Of a DNA stretch of 64,000 bases, positions 10,295-18,767 are shown piece by piece. Origin of the DNA: Polynucleobacter sp. MWH-Loch1C5 (GTDB taxonomy: Bacteria > Pseudomonadota > Gammaproteobacteria > Burkholderiales > Burkholderiaceae); NCBI RefSeq assembly GCF_018881775.1, contig NZ_JACVPR010000001.1, positions 1,054,001 to 1,118,000 on the forward strand. The letters run 5' to 3'. The notes under the pieces were generated by a model. It had not been told where the DNA came from. It worked only from the letters and a program-made list of their open reading frames with translations, and searched no databases. Numbering within the stretch: the first letter of the stretch is position 1; each line of letters begins with the position of its first letter. A program made the position numbers and the translations under genes.

Positions 10295-11782
10295 TCATTG
10301 CAGGCTTTGTATGACTCGTGCTGACCTGAGGAGGCGATTCACTAATTGATGGCTACCCTCGGAACTGATTTCATAGCGATTAGAAAAATGGCTAGCTCGC
10401 TCCAGTAGAGGATCGTTGAGCAACAGTGCGCTTGTTTTTGCCTTGTGAGCTAAATGAAGAATAGGCTCACTATTTTCGCCGATATCATCTAAGTGCCTGA
10501 TGAGTTCGCAAGCCCAATTTTTGTGATGTCTAATCAATTCGTCGTACATCACGGCCATGGTAATGCCGCTATTCTTTAAGCGATTAAGCGCCTCTTGATA
10601 GCTGGTTTTCAGGTTTAAATCTTCACAAAACGATGCACCATTAAAGGGTTTTTGAAGAAAACCATCAAAATCATCGTAAAGCTTGAGCCAAGATACAGGC
10701 CTTTGGGCGCTTGTTGCAAAAAGAGTAAGCCCTATTTTCTTCTTCAGGTGCTGAATATCTGAAAACAGATCTTGTTCTGGGTGTAAATCCATAATCATGG
10801 TCTGAATAGACTCACGTTGAATCAGTTCAAGAACTTCTTCAGTGATTGCTTGATAGGCATAAGTCTGAAAACCTAATTCTTCAAGTGTATGACTCATGAT
10901 TGCGCAGGCCAATTTATGGTCATCAATAATGCAGACTTTTTGCTGGGTATTAGCTTCTTTTTTGCTTAATGGCATAGATCTCTTTTGGATAGGTTCATGA
11001 ATGCTTCTTAGAGCGGGAATAAAAAAGGATGCATTGAATCCATAGCTAGGATGGCAATTTACTTCTAGATCACCACCCATTAAGCGAATCATGCGCTGAC
11101 ATATATCTAAGCCAAAGCGTTGATAATCATTTCTGATAGGGCTTACATTGAGTTGGATTTTGTCGGGGCCATTTGCGCAATAGAACTGAATGATTTGACC
11201 TGAGTAGTCCTCAGCGCTCACGCGAACATGAAGTTCTACTTGGCCGTGGTATTGGTATTGCAAAGCATTACGCAGAATATTATTCAGAATCTGTTGAATG
11301 CGATGGGGGTCTAGCAGTAGGCTAGGCGCCAAACTGCGATCTATGTATACCTGGAACGTACAATCATTTTTCTTGGCAAGATGATGAAGTTTTTTGGCGC
11401 GATCTAGAACAATTGTTTTAAGACAATAGGGTTGTAAATTCAGATTGATGAGACCGTCTTGAGATTTATAGATGCTCAGTTGATTATCTAAAAAGCTCTG
11501 TAGCTCAGCTATTTCTTCTAAGCTATCGTGTATAGGAGAGTTTGGCTCTAGACCCAGAGCGATTTTTTGGTAAAGAGATTCTAGGTTGGCCAGCGGTGTC
11601 CTAATGTCATGCAACAAAATTCTGAGAGCCTCTTCTTGATGATCACCTTGTGTAATTAGTTCTTTATTTTTTAGGAACAAATTCTGGATGGTCGTTTTCA
11701 TCAACCCCATCGCCAATAGAGTACATGCGATAGTGGCCAAGTAGGCTGCATGCCAGATGCTTTGATTAATTGGGATAGTCAT
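10295..11782 (-). CDS. Hybrid histidine kinase (HisKA-HATPase-REC-HPt), compact BvgS/EvgS-like
   Basis: A 495-residue protein with one likely membrane helix (about 9-28) and no periplasmic sensor domain. Domains in order: histidine kinase dimerisation box LLHDIRTPLANL with H58; ATPase N-box ILNNILRNALQY near 166-176; a G2-like RFGLDICQRM near 222; a receiver domain with D287/D288, phosphoacceptor D332 and K378; and an HPt-like region with H446 in LAHKAKTSA. The DxGxG adenine-contact box is replaced by YCANGPDKI (201-209), so kinase activity is uncertain. The ATG at 11782 overlaps the regulator gene by 17 bases; a TTG at 11812 would add ten residues. Input signal unknown. Confidence 0.85.
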   Translation of the reverse strand: MTIPINQSIWHAAYLATIACTLLAMGLMKTTIQNLFLKNKELITQGDHQEEALRILLHDIRTPLANLESLYQKIALGLEPNSPIHDSLEEIAELQSFLDNQLSIYKSQDGLINLNLQPYCLKTIVLDRAKKLHHLAKKNDCTFQVYIDRSLAPSLLLDPHRIQQILNNILRNALQYQYHGQVELHVRVSAEDYSGQIIQFYCANGPDKIQLNVSPIRNDYQRFGLDICQRMIRLMGGDLEVNCHPSYGFNASFFIPALRSIHEPIQKRSMPLSKKEANTQQKVCIIDDHKLACAIMSHTLEELGFQTYAYQAITEEVLELIQRESIQTMIMDLHPEQDLFSDIQHLKKKIGLTLFATSAQRPVSWLKLYDDFDGFLQKPFNGASFCEDLNLKTSYQEALNRLKNSGITMAVMYDELIRHHKNWACELIRHLDDIGENSEPILHLAHKAKTSALLLNDPLLERASHFSNRYEISSEGSHQLVNRLLRSARVIQSLQ

Positions 11783-12416
11783 CTGTGAGCTTTGCTGAAT
11801 TGATGAAGTCAATCAGCTGTTTGATGCTATTGACCTGCAGTTTCTTATAGATGCGTACCTTGTATGTAGCTACTGTTTTATTACTGATTTTGAGAAGGCT
11901 TGCAATATCAATATTGCTTTTGCCAGCAGCCATGTGCTCCATGATTTGAAATTCTCGACTAGACAGTTCGCTAATGGCGCGTTCTTGATCTGAGATGGGT
12001 TTGCCATATTGATTAAGGCTAAAGAAACTATAGCCACAGGCAACAGCCGTAATCGCTGAGACTAAGAGTTCTGAGCACGCAGTTTTGCTGATAAAGCCAT
12101 GCGCGCCAATACTTTTGACGCGATAGCTGTAGACCCTTTCGTCAAGAGCAGACATGACTAAGAAACGAATATTAGGATGCGTTTTTTTAACTTTACGAAT
12201 GACTTGTAGACCATCTACCTTGGGTAGATTGATATCCAGAACCAACATGTCTGGTTCACAGTCTTTAATCTTTTGTAGGCAGGCCATGCCATCATAGGCC
12301 TCACCCACAATTTCGAGTAATGAGTGTTTCAAAATCATGGATTTGATTGCCCAACTCATTGCTGGATGATCATCCACTAATAAGATGCGACTTTTTTGCC
12401 CACGATTTATGACCAT
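11766..12416 (-). CDS. NarL/LuxR-family response regulator, BvgA/EvgA-like
   Basis: A 216-residue DNA-binding regulator. The receiver domain holds ILLVDDHP (D15, D16), phosphoacceptor D61 in LVLDINLP, and K111. A LuxR-type helix-turn-helix occupies about 150-205, with LSSREFQIMEHMAAGKS and ISNKTVATYKVRIYKKL. The receiver and HTH sequences are closest, from memory, to BvgA and EvgA. The start at 12416 is chosen because GAAGGA lies 8-13 bases upstream and it overlaps the EAL gene end by ten bases; a longer reading up to 12572 would lie wholly inside the EAL gene. It should receive phosphate from the adjacent hybrid kinase. Confidence 0.88.
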   Translation of the reverse strand: MVINRGQKSRILLVDDHPAMSWAIKSMILKHSLLEIVGEAYDGMACLQKIKDCEPDMLVLDINLPKVDGLQVIRKVKKTHPNIRFLVMSALDERVYSYRVKSIGAHGFISKTACSELLVSAITAVACGYSFFSLNQYGKPISDQERAISELSSREFQIMEHMAAGKSNIDIASLLKISNKTVATYKVRIYKKLQVNSIKQLIDFINSAKLTDDYPN

Positions 12417-13225
12417 CGGTGAACATCCTTCCATGTTGTGCTCATTTTGTGCATCTGGGCAATCTTTCCCACATCCAATGGACTTGCAATGAGATTGCCG
12501 TACCCCCAAGTGAGACCGGCTTGCAGACATAGCTGTCTTTGGCTGATAAATTCGATGCCAGAGACAATGCAATCGACATGGCTAGTTTCACAAATACTTT
12601 TCAGAGTGAGAAGTTGTTGGAGGGCCTCGCTGTGAGTGAGCCCATCAATCAGCTTAGATATATCCACATCAATAAACTGCAAGAGTTTTTTGTGGGCAAG
12701 TTCTGCCACTTTTTCTTGTCTGCCTTGGTAATGAATGCCAAGCGTGATACCCAAGCGCTTGATTTTCAGTAAGGCGTGAGCTAATGATTTGTCCCCATCG
12801 GCTGGTACATTAAAGATACTCATATGTATGAGGCCAAGTGCTAAGTGGTAATTGGCGAACTTATTTTGTAGGGCTAGTAAAAAGCGTTCGGCCTCTAGCC
12901 ATGAAGCTCGAATCGGAATAATCATTTGGCGTGGTTTTGCCAGACTAGACCAATAACTGGCCGCATCTAGACCGTCTTGAATTAAGCGCAGCGCATCTTC
13001 ATCAGCACAATCTAGGGTCGGTAGATACAAGACCTTGAGTAATTCCAGGGTTTGAAGGTTGGCGATCGGTAAAAAATCTCTTTGACGGCTTTGCGCCCAT
13101 TGAGCAATATCTAGGGCTTGTTTGTCTTGCGTCCACTGAAAGGGGCTTTGTATATCCCTCACTTGACGTTTAGGTCTAAGGGACCAATTTCTGAGCAATG
13201 CGGATAGCTTCGCCTTAGGCGTCAT
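12407..13225 (-). CDS. Degenerate EAL-domain protein
   Basis: A 272-residue cytoplasmic protein whose C-terminal ~190 residues resemble an EAL (c-di-GMP phosphodiesterase) domain: VSGIEFISQRQ at 222-231 replaces the usual EGVET strand, and WGYGNLIASP at 240-249 matches the QGYxFxxP end motif. The EAL signature itself and the metal-binding DDFGxG loop are missing (LGIHYQG stands in its place near 162-168). It is therefore unlikely to hydrolyse c-di-GMP and may act by binding. It is the first gene of a three-gene operon with the response regulator and hybrid kinase, as BvgR accompanies BvgAS in Bordetella. The ATG at 13225 is preceded by TAAGG. Confidence 0.72.
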   Translation of the reverse strand: MTPKAKLSALLRNWSLRPKRQVRDIQSPFQWTQDKQALDIAQWAQSRQRDFLPIANLQTLELLKVLYLPTLDCADEDALRLIQDGLDAASYWSSLAKPRQMIIPIRASWLEAERFLLALQNKFANYHLALGLIHMSIFNVPADGDKSLAHALLKIKRLGITLGIHYQGRQEKVAELAHKKLLQFIDVDISKLIDGLTHSEALQQLLTLKSICETSHVDCIVSGIEFISQRQLCLQAGLTWGYGNLIASPLDVGKIAQMHKMSTTWKDVHRWS

Positions 13226-13253
13226 AAAAAACCTTATAAATCAATGGAATAGT

Positions 13254-13289
13254 GATTGGCTAGTACGCTAAATGATTAGCGATTGGCTA
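13254..13289. repeat. Direct repeat flanking a palindrome upstream of the EAL-regulator-kinase operon
   Basis: GATTGGCTA occurs at 13254-13262 and again at 13281-13289, 27 bases apart start to start. Between them GCTAA-ATGA-TTAGC (13267-13280) is a perfect palindrome. The array is 29-64 bases upstream of the EAL gene start and 37-72 bases before the groES promoter. This is the expected layout of a regulator binding region; the response regulator encoded next door is the natural candidate, by inference. Confidence 0.5.
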
Positions 13290-13325
13290 CATGACGTGGG
13301 GTTATTGATAAAAATCACCCCCCAA

Positions 13326-13355
13326 CTTGAAAACAGCTCATAGCATCCATATAAT
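13326..13355 (+). promoter_or_regulatory. groESL promoter, combined sigma70- and sigma32-like elements
   Basis: TTGAAA (13327-13332) and TATAAT (13350-13355) are separated by exactly 17 bases, a near-perfect sigma70 promoter. Extending the -35 to CTTGAAA and reading CCATAT at 13347-13352 also gives a sigma32 (RpoH) type site. The CIRCE operator begins at the last base of the -10 and covers the transcription start. Confidence 0.85.
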
Positions 13356-13381
13356 TAGCACTCAACCAGTAAGAGTGCTAA
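13355..13381. promoter_or_regulatory. CIRCE operator (HrcA binding site)
   Basis: A perfect match to the CIRCE consensus: TTAGCACTC, a nine-base spacer, then GAGTGCTAA. HrcA binds this element to repress chaperonin operons, and an hrcA gene is present in this window at 50967-51977. Its position over the transcription start of groES explains repression by steric block. Confidence 0.97.
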
Positions 13382-13469
13382 CAAATGTTTAGAACTGTTA
13401 TTGGAATTATATTTAAGTTTTTTTACTAACTATTAAGTTAATACTTACTAACCTTTTGAAGGAGTGAAT

Positions 13470-13760
13470 ATGAACCTACGCCCTCTACATGATCGCGTAA
13501 TCATTAAGCGTCTTGATAACGAGACAAAAACTGCATCTGGCATCGTCATCCCAGACAACGCTGCTGAAAAACCTGATCAAGGTGAAGTTTTGGCTGTTGG
13601 CGCTGGTAAAAGAGATGAAGCTGGCAAGACCATTCCGATGGAAGTCAAAGTGGGTGACCGCGTGCTCTTTGGCAAATACGCCGGTCAAACTGTGAAGGTC
13701 GACGGCAACGAATTACTCGTGATGCGTGAAGAAGACATCATGGCTGTTGTTCAGAAGTAA
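13470..13760 (+). CDS. groES: Co-chaperonin GroES
   Basis: A 96-residue GroES ([13 protein letters not shown] at the start, mobile loop around [12 protein letters not shown]-terminal EEDIMAVVQ). It forms the heptameric lid of the GroEL folding chamber. The start is the ATG at 13470, set by a strong GAAGGAG at 13458-13464; an in-frame GTG at 13464 sits inside that ribosome site and is rejected. groEL follows after 25 bases with its own AGAAAGGA site. Expression should be controlled by the upstream promoter and CIRCE. Confidence 0.97.
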   Translation: MNLRPLHDRVIIKRLDNETKTASGIVIPDNAAEKPDQGEVLAVGAGKRDEAGKTIPMEVKVGDRVLFGKYAGQTVKVDGNELLVMREEDIMAVVQK

Positions 13761-13773
13761 TTAGAGAAGATAG

Positions 13774-15429
<1,656 letters not shown>

Positions 15430-15447
15430 TTGCCTGTAACCCAGGTC

Positions 15448-15473
15448 AAAAGGCGCCTTCGGGCGCCTTTTTT
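15448..15473. terminator. Rho-independent terminator after groEL
   Basis: GGCGCC (15452-15457), loop TTCG, GGCGCC (15462-15467) and six T residues, flanked on the left by an A run. The UUCG tetraloop makes it very stable. The A run means it can also terminate minus-strand transcription, and the stop codon of the small minus-strand ORF at 15472 lies at its edge. Confidence 0.93.
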
Positions 15474-15639
15474 ATTGCTCTAAATTTTTATGTTTTTGTT
15501 TTCTGCTGGCGAATTGTTTTTTCTTGCTACGCATTACTTGTGATGTTTTTTTCTTGCCATAAGACTTAGGTTGAATACCAGCCTCAAGAAGGGCTTGTCG
15601 TTTTATTTGAGCTTGTGTGAGACGCTTGGATATGTTCAT
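15472..15639 (-). CDS. Small, very basic hypothetical protein
   Basis: A 55-residue ORF rich in lysine, arginine and glutamine (starts MNISKRLTQAQIKRQALLEAG, ends in a run such as SKKKQFASRKQKHKNLEQ). I do not recognise it. The ATG at 15639 is preferred over a start at 15684 lying inside the pntB terminator. It lies exactly between two terminators: the pntB hairpin upstream and the bidirectional groEL hairpin, which begins right at its stop codon. A TATGAT just before the start could be a -10. The charge suggests nucleic-acid or ribosome binding, but no function can be assigned. Confidence 0.45.
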   Translation of the reverse strand: MNISKRLTQAQIKRQALLEAGIQPKSYGKKKTSQVMRSKKKQFASRKQKHKNLEQ

Positions 15640-15667
15640 GCACTGATCATAGGTGAAATTTAGATAT

Positions 15668-15701
15668 AAAAAAACCACCGACATGCGGTGGTTTATTTTT
15701 T
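15668..15701 (-). terminator. Terminator after pntB
   Basis: AAACCACCG (15672-15680), loop ACATG, CGGTGGTTT (15686-15694), with a T run on the minus strand after the stem and a T-rich tail on the plus side. It lies 13 bases beyond the pntB stop and probably ends the transhydrogenase operon. Confidence 0.88.
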
Positions 15702-15713
15702 AGGATAAAGGAT

Positions 15714-17156
15714 TTACTCCACAGCTTTGACCATATCCTCAATCACCTTCTTCGCATCACCGAAGACCATCATAGTCTTGTCCATATAGAACAATTCATT
15801 GTCTAAGCCAGCATAACCTGCTGCCATAGAACGTTTATTAACAATGATAGTTTTGGCCTTAAACGCTTCTAGAATCGGCATGCCGAAGATTGGGCTGCCA
15901 GGTGTTCTGGCTGCAGGGTTGACAACGTCATTGGCTCCAAGAACGAGGACGACGTCTGCCTGACCAAATTCACTATTGATATCTTCCATCTCAAAGACTT
16001 GATCGTATGGCACTTCAGCTTCGGCGAGTAAGACGTTCATATGGCCTGGCATACGACCTGCCACTGGATGAATCGCATACTTCACTGTGACACCGTTATG
16101 GGTCAATTTTTCGGTGAGCTCTTTGAGGGCATGTTGTGCGCGAGCTACGGCTAAACCATAACCAGGAACAATAATGACAGTTTCTGCATTAGTCATTAAG
16201 AAAGCAGCATCATCAGCCGAACCCGATTTCACATTACGTTGCTGTTGTGCGCCACCTGCCGTAGCGCTGGTTGCATCGCCACCAAAACCACCAAGAATCA
16301 CATTAAAGAAAGAGCGATTCATGGCCTTACACATGATGTAAGACAAAATGGCGCCTGATGACCCCACCAATGAGCCAGCAACGATCAACATAGAGTTGTT
16401 TAGGGAGAAGCCAATTCCGGCAGCAGCCCAGCCGGAGTATGAGTTCAGCATCGATACCACCACGGGCATGTCTGCACCACCAATAGGAATGATGATTAAA
16501 ACCCCTAATACGAAGGCAATGACTGTCATGACGATGAATGGGGTCCATGCAGGATCTACACCGGGTGATGTGGCAAACATAATGCCGCCACCGATCATGA
16601 CAATGGCTAATACTAGATTGAGTAAATGTTGACCAGTAAAGGTGACAGGTGCGCCTTGAAATAAGCGGAATTTATATTTACCAGACAGTTTGCCAAAGGC
16701 AATCACTGAGCCTGAGAAAGTAATTGCGCCCACAAAAGTACCAATAAACAACTCAAGACGGTTACCAAAAGGAATGGGTTCACCGGGGCCGGCAATATTA
16801 AATGCCTGTGGCTCGGCCACTGCTGCAATGGCGATACAAACTGCAGCCAAACCAATCATGCTGTGCATAAAAGCGACTAGCTCAGGCATTTTGGTCATTT
16901 CAACACGCTTAGCCATCACGGCACCGGCGCCACCACCAATGACTAGGCCAGCTAATACATAGCTTAAGCCGGTAGCGAGTGATTCTTTAGCTAGCATCAT
17001 GATGAGGCCCACGGTCGTGGCCACCGCAATAGCCATGCCGATCATGCCAAAGACATTACCTTTGATTGAGGTCGTGGGGTGAGACAAGCCTTTCAATGCT
17101 TGAATAAAGCATATCGATGCCACGAGGTAGAGCAGGGTGACTAAATTCATGCTCAT
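15714..17156 (-). CDS. pntB: NAD(P) transhydrogenase subunit beta
   Basis: A 480-residue protein with about eight or nine N-terminal membrane helices and a C-terminal NADP-binding domain III (near residues 300-480), visible as ETVIIVPGYGLAVARAQHAL and VLVLGANDVVNPAA. It couples proton entry across the inner membrane to hydride transfer from NADH to NADP+. Its ATG overlaps the pntAB stop by four bases. The three-subunit arrangement (domain I, short domain II subunit, domain II/III subunit) is usual in alpha- and betaproteobacteria. Confidence 0.96.
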   Translation of the reverse strand: MSMNLVTLLYLVASICFIQALKGLSHPTTSIKGNVFGMIGMAIAVATTVGLIMMLAKESLATGLSYVLAGLVIGGGAGAVMAKRVEMTKMPELVAFMHSMIGLAAVCIAIAAVAEPQAFNIAGPGEPIPFGNRLELFIGTFVGAITFSGSVIAFGKLSGKYKFRLFQGAPVTFTGQHLLNLVLAIVMIGGGIMFATSPGVDPAWTPFIVMTVIAFVLGVLIIIPIGGADMPVVVSMLNSYSGWAAAGIGFSLNNSMLIVAGSLVGSSGAILSYIMCKAMNRSFFNVILGGFGGDATSATAGGAQQQRNVKSGSADDAAFLMTNAETVIIVPGYGLAVARAQHALKELTEKLTHNGVTVKYAIHPVAGRMPGHMNVLLAEAEVPYDQVFEMEDINSEFGQADVVLVLGANDVVNPAARTPGSPIFGMPILEAFKAKTIIVNKRSMAAGYAGLDNELFYMDKTMMVFGDAKKVIEDMVKAVE

Positions 17157-17467
17157 TGCGCATCTCCTTTGGCTTTTTTATCTTTTTTCTTGAACATCTC
17201 TAACATGCGACGTGTGACTAGGAAGCCGCCAAAGACGTTGACTGCAGCTAAAGCTACAGCCAGGGTACCCATGCTCTTGCCGAGTGCGCCCTCAGTGAGA
17301 GCGGCTGCTAGCATGGCCCCTACGATAATGATGGCAGAGATGGCATTGGTGACCGCCATCAGTGGGGTATGTAGAGCGGGGGTGACATTCCAAACTACAT
17401 GGTAGCCAACATAGATGGCTAGTACAAAAATAATCAAGTTATAAATAGTGGGGCTGATAACGTCCAT
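17153..17467 (-). CDS. pntAB: NAD(P) transhydrogenase subunit alpha, membrane part
   Basis: A 104-residue membrane protein with three or four helices, corresponding to the C-terminal membrane part of E. coli PntA (domain II). The sequence around HTPLMAVTNAISAIIIVGAM is the characteristic conserved helix. The tail is rich in lysine (MFKKKDKKAKGD). It lies between the NAD-binding subunit and pntB, 11 bases after the former and overlapping the latter. Confidence 0.94.
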   Translation of the reverse strand: MDVISPTIYNLIIFVLAIYVGYHVVWNVTPALHTPLMAVTNAISAIIIVGAMLAAALTEGALGKSMGTLAVALAAVNVFGGFLVTRRMLEMFKKKDKKAKGDAQ

Positions 17468-17478
17468 GATCTTCCCTA

Positions 17479-18615
17479 TTAGCGGTTATTTTGTCGTAAG
17501 ACCTGACCGTTTTGGCACATCAAACAGGCAGTCACAATGTCATCATCGGTGGGGATGGCTAATTTAGCTTCCTTATCAATAATGAGTTTCATAAAGTCCA
17601 TTAAGTTTCTGGCATACAGGGCTGAAGCGTCTGCGGCAACCATACCCGCTAAATTGGTGTAACCAATCAATATCACACCATTTTTGTTCACCACTTGATC
17701 GGCTTCTGTGAGAGGACAGTTACCCGCTCCGTTTTCTCCTTTACCTGCTGCAAGATCAACCACCACAGAGCCTGGTTTCATTTGTTGAACGGTTTCTGTG
17801 TGTAGTAGGGTGGGAGCCTTACGTCCGGGAATTAATGCTGTCGTAATAACGATATCGGCTTGTTTGGCACGCTCTGCAACTAAAGCGGCTTGCCTTTGCA
17901 TCCAAGCTGCAGGCATGGGGCGCGCATAACCACCAACACCTTGAGCAATTTCTCTTTCTTCCTCGGTTTCATATGGCACATCGACAAATTTTGCACCGAG
18001 TGATTCAATTTGTTCCTTAGCTGCCGGTCTCACATCGGAAGCCTCAATCACGGCGCCTAAGCGTTTAGCAGTCGCAATTGCTTGAAGACCTGCCACACCT
18101 GCACCCAAGATCAAAACCCGTGCGGCTTTCACTGTACCGGCTGCTGTCATTAGCATCGGCATGAAACGTTGGTAATGATGTGCTGCAACCATCACCGCTT
18201 TGTAACCAGCGATGTTGGCTTGTGAAGACAGTACATCCATACTTTGCGCTCGCGTTGTACGGGGGGCTGCTTCAAGAGCAAAAGCAGTAATCCCCTTTTG
18301 GGCCATAGCGGCATTATTTGCATCATCAAATGGATCAAGCATGCCTAAGAGCACTGCATTGGCTGACATTTTGCTAAGTTCAGCATCGCTTGGCGCACGG
18401 ACTTTAAGAACTAGCTCTGCACCAAGTGCCTCGTCGGCGTTACCTATTGTTGCACCAACGCTTTCATAGGCGCTATCAGGTTGGCTACTGGCTACGCCAG
18501 CACCTTGTTGAATGATGACAGTGTGACCTTGACTGATATACTTTTTTACAGTTTCAGGTGTGGCAGCTACACGGGTTTCGCCAAATCTGGTTTCCAAAGG
18601 AATACCAATACGCAT
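17479..18615 (-). CDS. pntAA: NAD(P) transhydrogenase subunit alpha, NAD-binding part
   Basis: A 378-residue soluble domain I subunit related to alanine dehydrogenase. It starts MRIGIPLETRFGETRVAATP, and the Rossmann motif GAGVAG lies at 171-176; SDVRPAAKEQIESLGAKFV follows as the specificity loop. It binds NADH and hands hydride to PntB. It is the first gene of the operon, with AGGGGA upstream of the ATG. A weak promoter (TTACTT, 18 bases, TATAAC) can be read on the minus strand before it. Confidence 0.95.
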   Translation of the reverse strand: MRIGIPLETRFGETRVAATPETVKKYISQGHTVIIQQGAGVASSQPDSAYESVGATIGNADEALGAELVLKVRAPSDAELSKMSANAVLLGMLDPFDDANNAAMAQKGITAFALEAAPRTTRAQSMDVLSSQANIAGYKAVMVAAHHYQRFMPMLMTAAGTVKAARVLILGAGVAGLQAIATAKRLGAVIEASDVRPAAKEQIESLGAKFVDVPYETEEEREIAQGVGGYARPMPAAWMQRQAALVAERAKQADIVITTALIPGRKAPTLLHTETVQQMKPGSVVVDLAAGKGENGAGNCPLTEADQVVNKNGVILIGYTNLAGMVAADASALYARNLMDFMKLIIDKEAKLAIPTDDDIVTACLMCQNGQVLRQNNR

Positions 18616-18667
18616 GAGGGTTCCCCTCCATTGTTATAAGTTGTATAGGTTTATGAAAGTAATTTCC

Positions 18668-18686
18668 TGAGGTTTAATTTACCTCA
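18668..18686. repeat. Perfect inverted repeat between pntAA and mnmA
   Basis: TGAGGT (18668-18673), seven bases, ACCTCA (18681-18686). It lies 52 bases upstream of the pntAA start and just before the -35 of the mnmA promoter. It could be an operator shared by the divergent genes; no regulator is known. Confidence 0.35.
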
Positions 18687-18689
18687 CTT

Positions 18690-18718
18690 TTGATGTCACT
18701 TTAACACGCATTTATACT
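18690..18718 (+). promoter_or_regulatory. Sigma70 promoter of mnmA
   Basis: TTGATG (18690-18695) and TATACT (18713-18718) with a 17-base spacer. The predicted start near 18725 leaves a 43-base leader. That leader contains a second small perfect palindrome, TAGCAA-TTT-TTGCTA (18729-18743). Confidence 0.72.
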
Positions 18719-18767
18719 AATTTCTTACTAGCAATTTTTGCTAACTGTTTGAAACACTTGAATTTTT

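Noticed and set aside
12417-12572. N-terminal extension of the response regulator reading up to 12572
   Set aside because: It lies inside the EAL gene in another frame and has no receiver-domain similarity; the ATG at 12416 has a GAAGGA site at good spacing.
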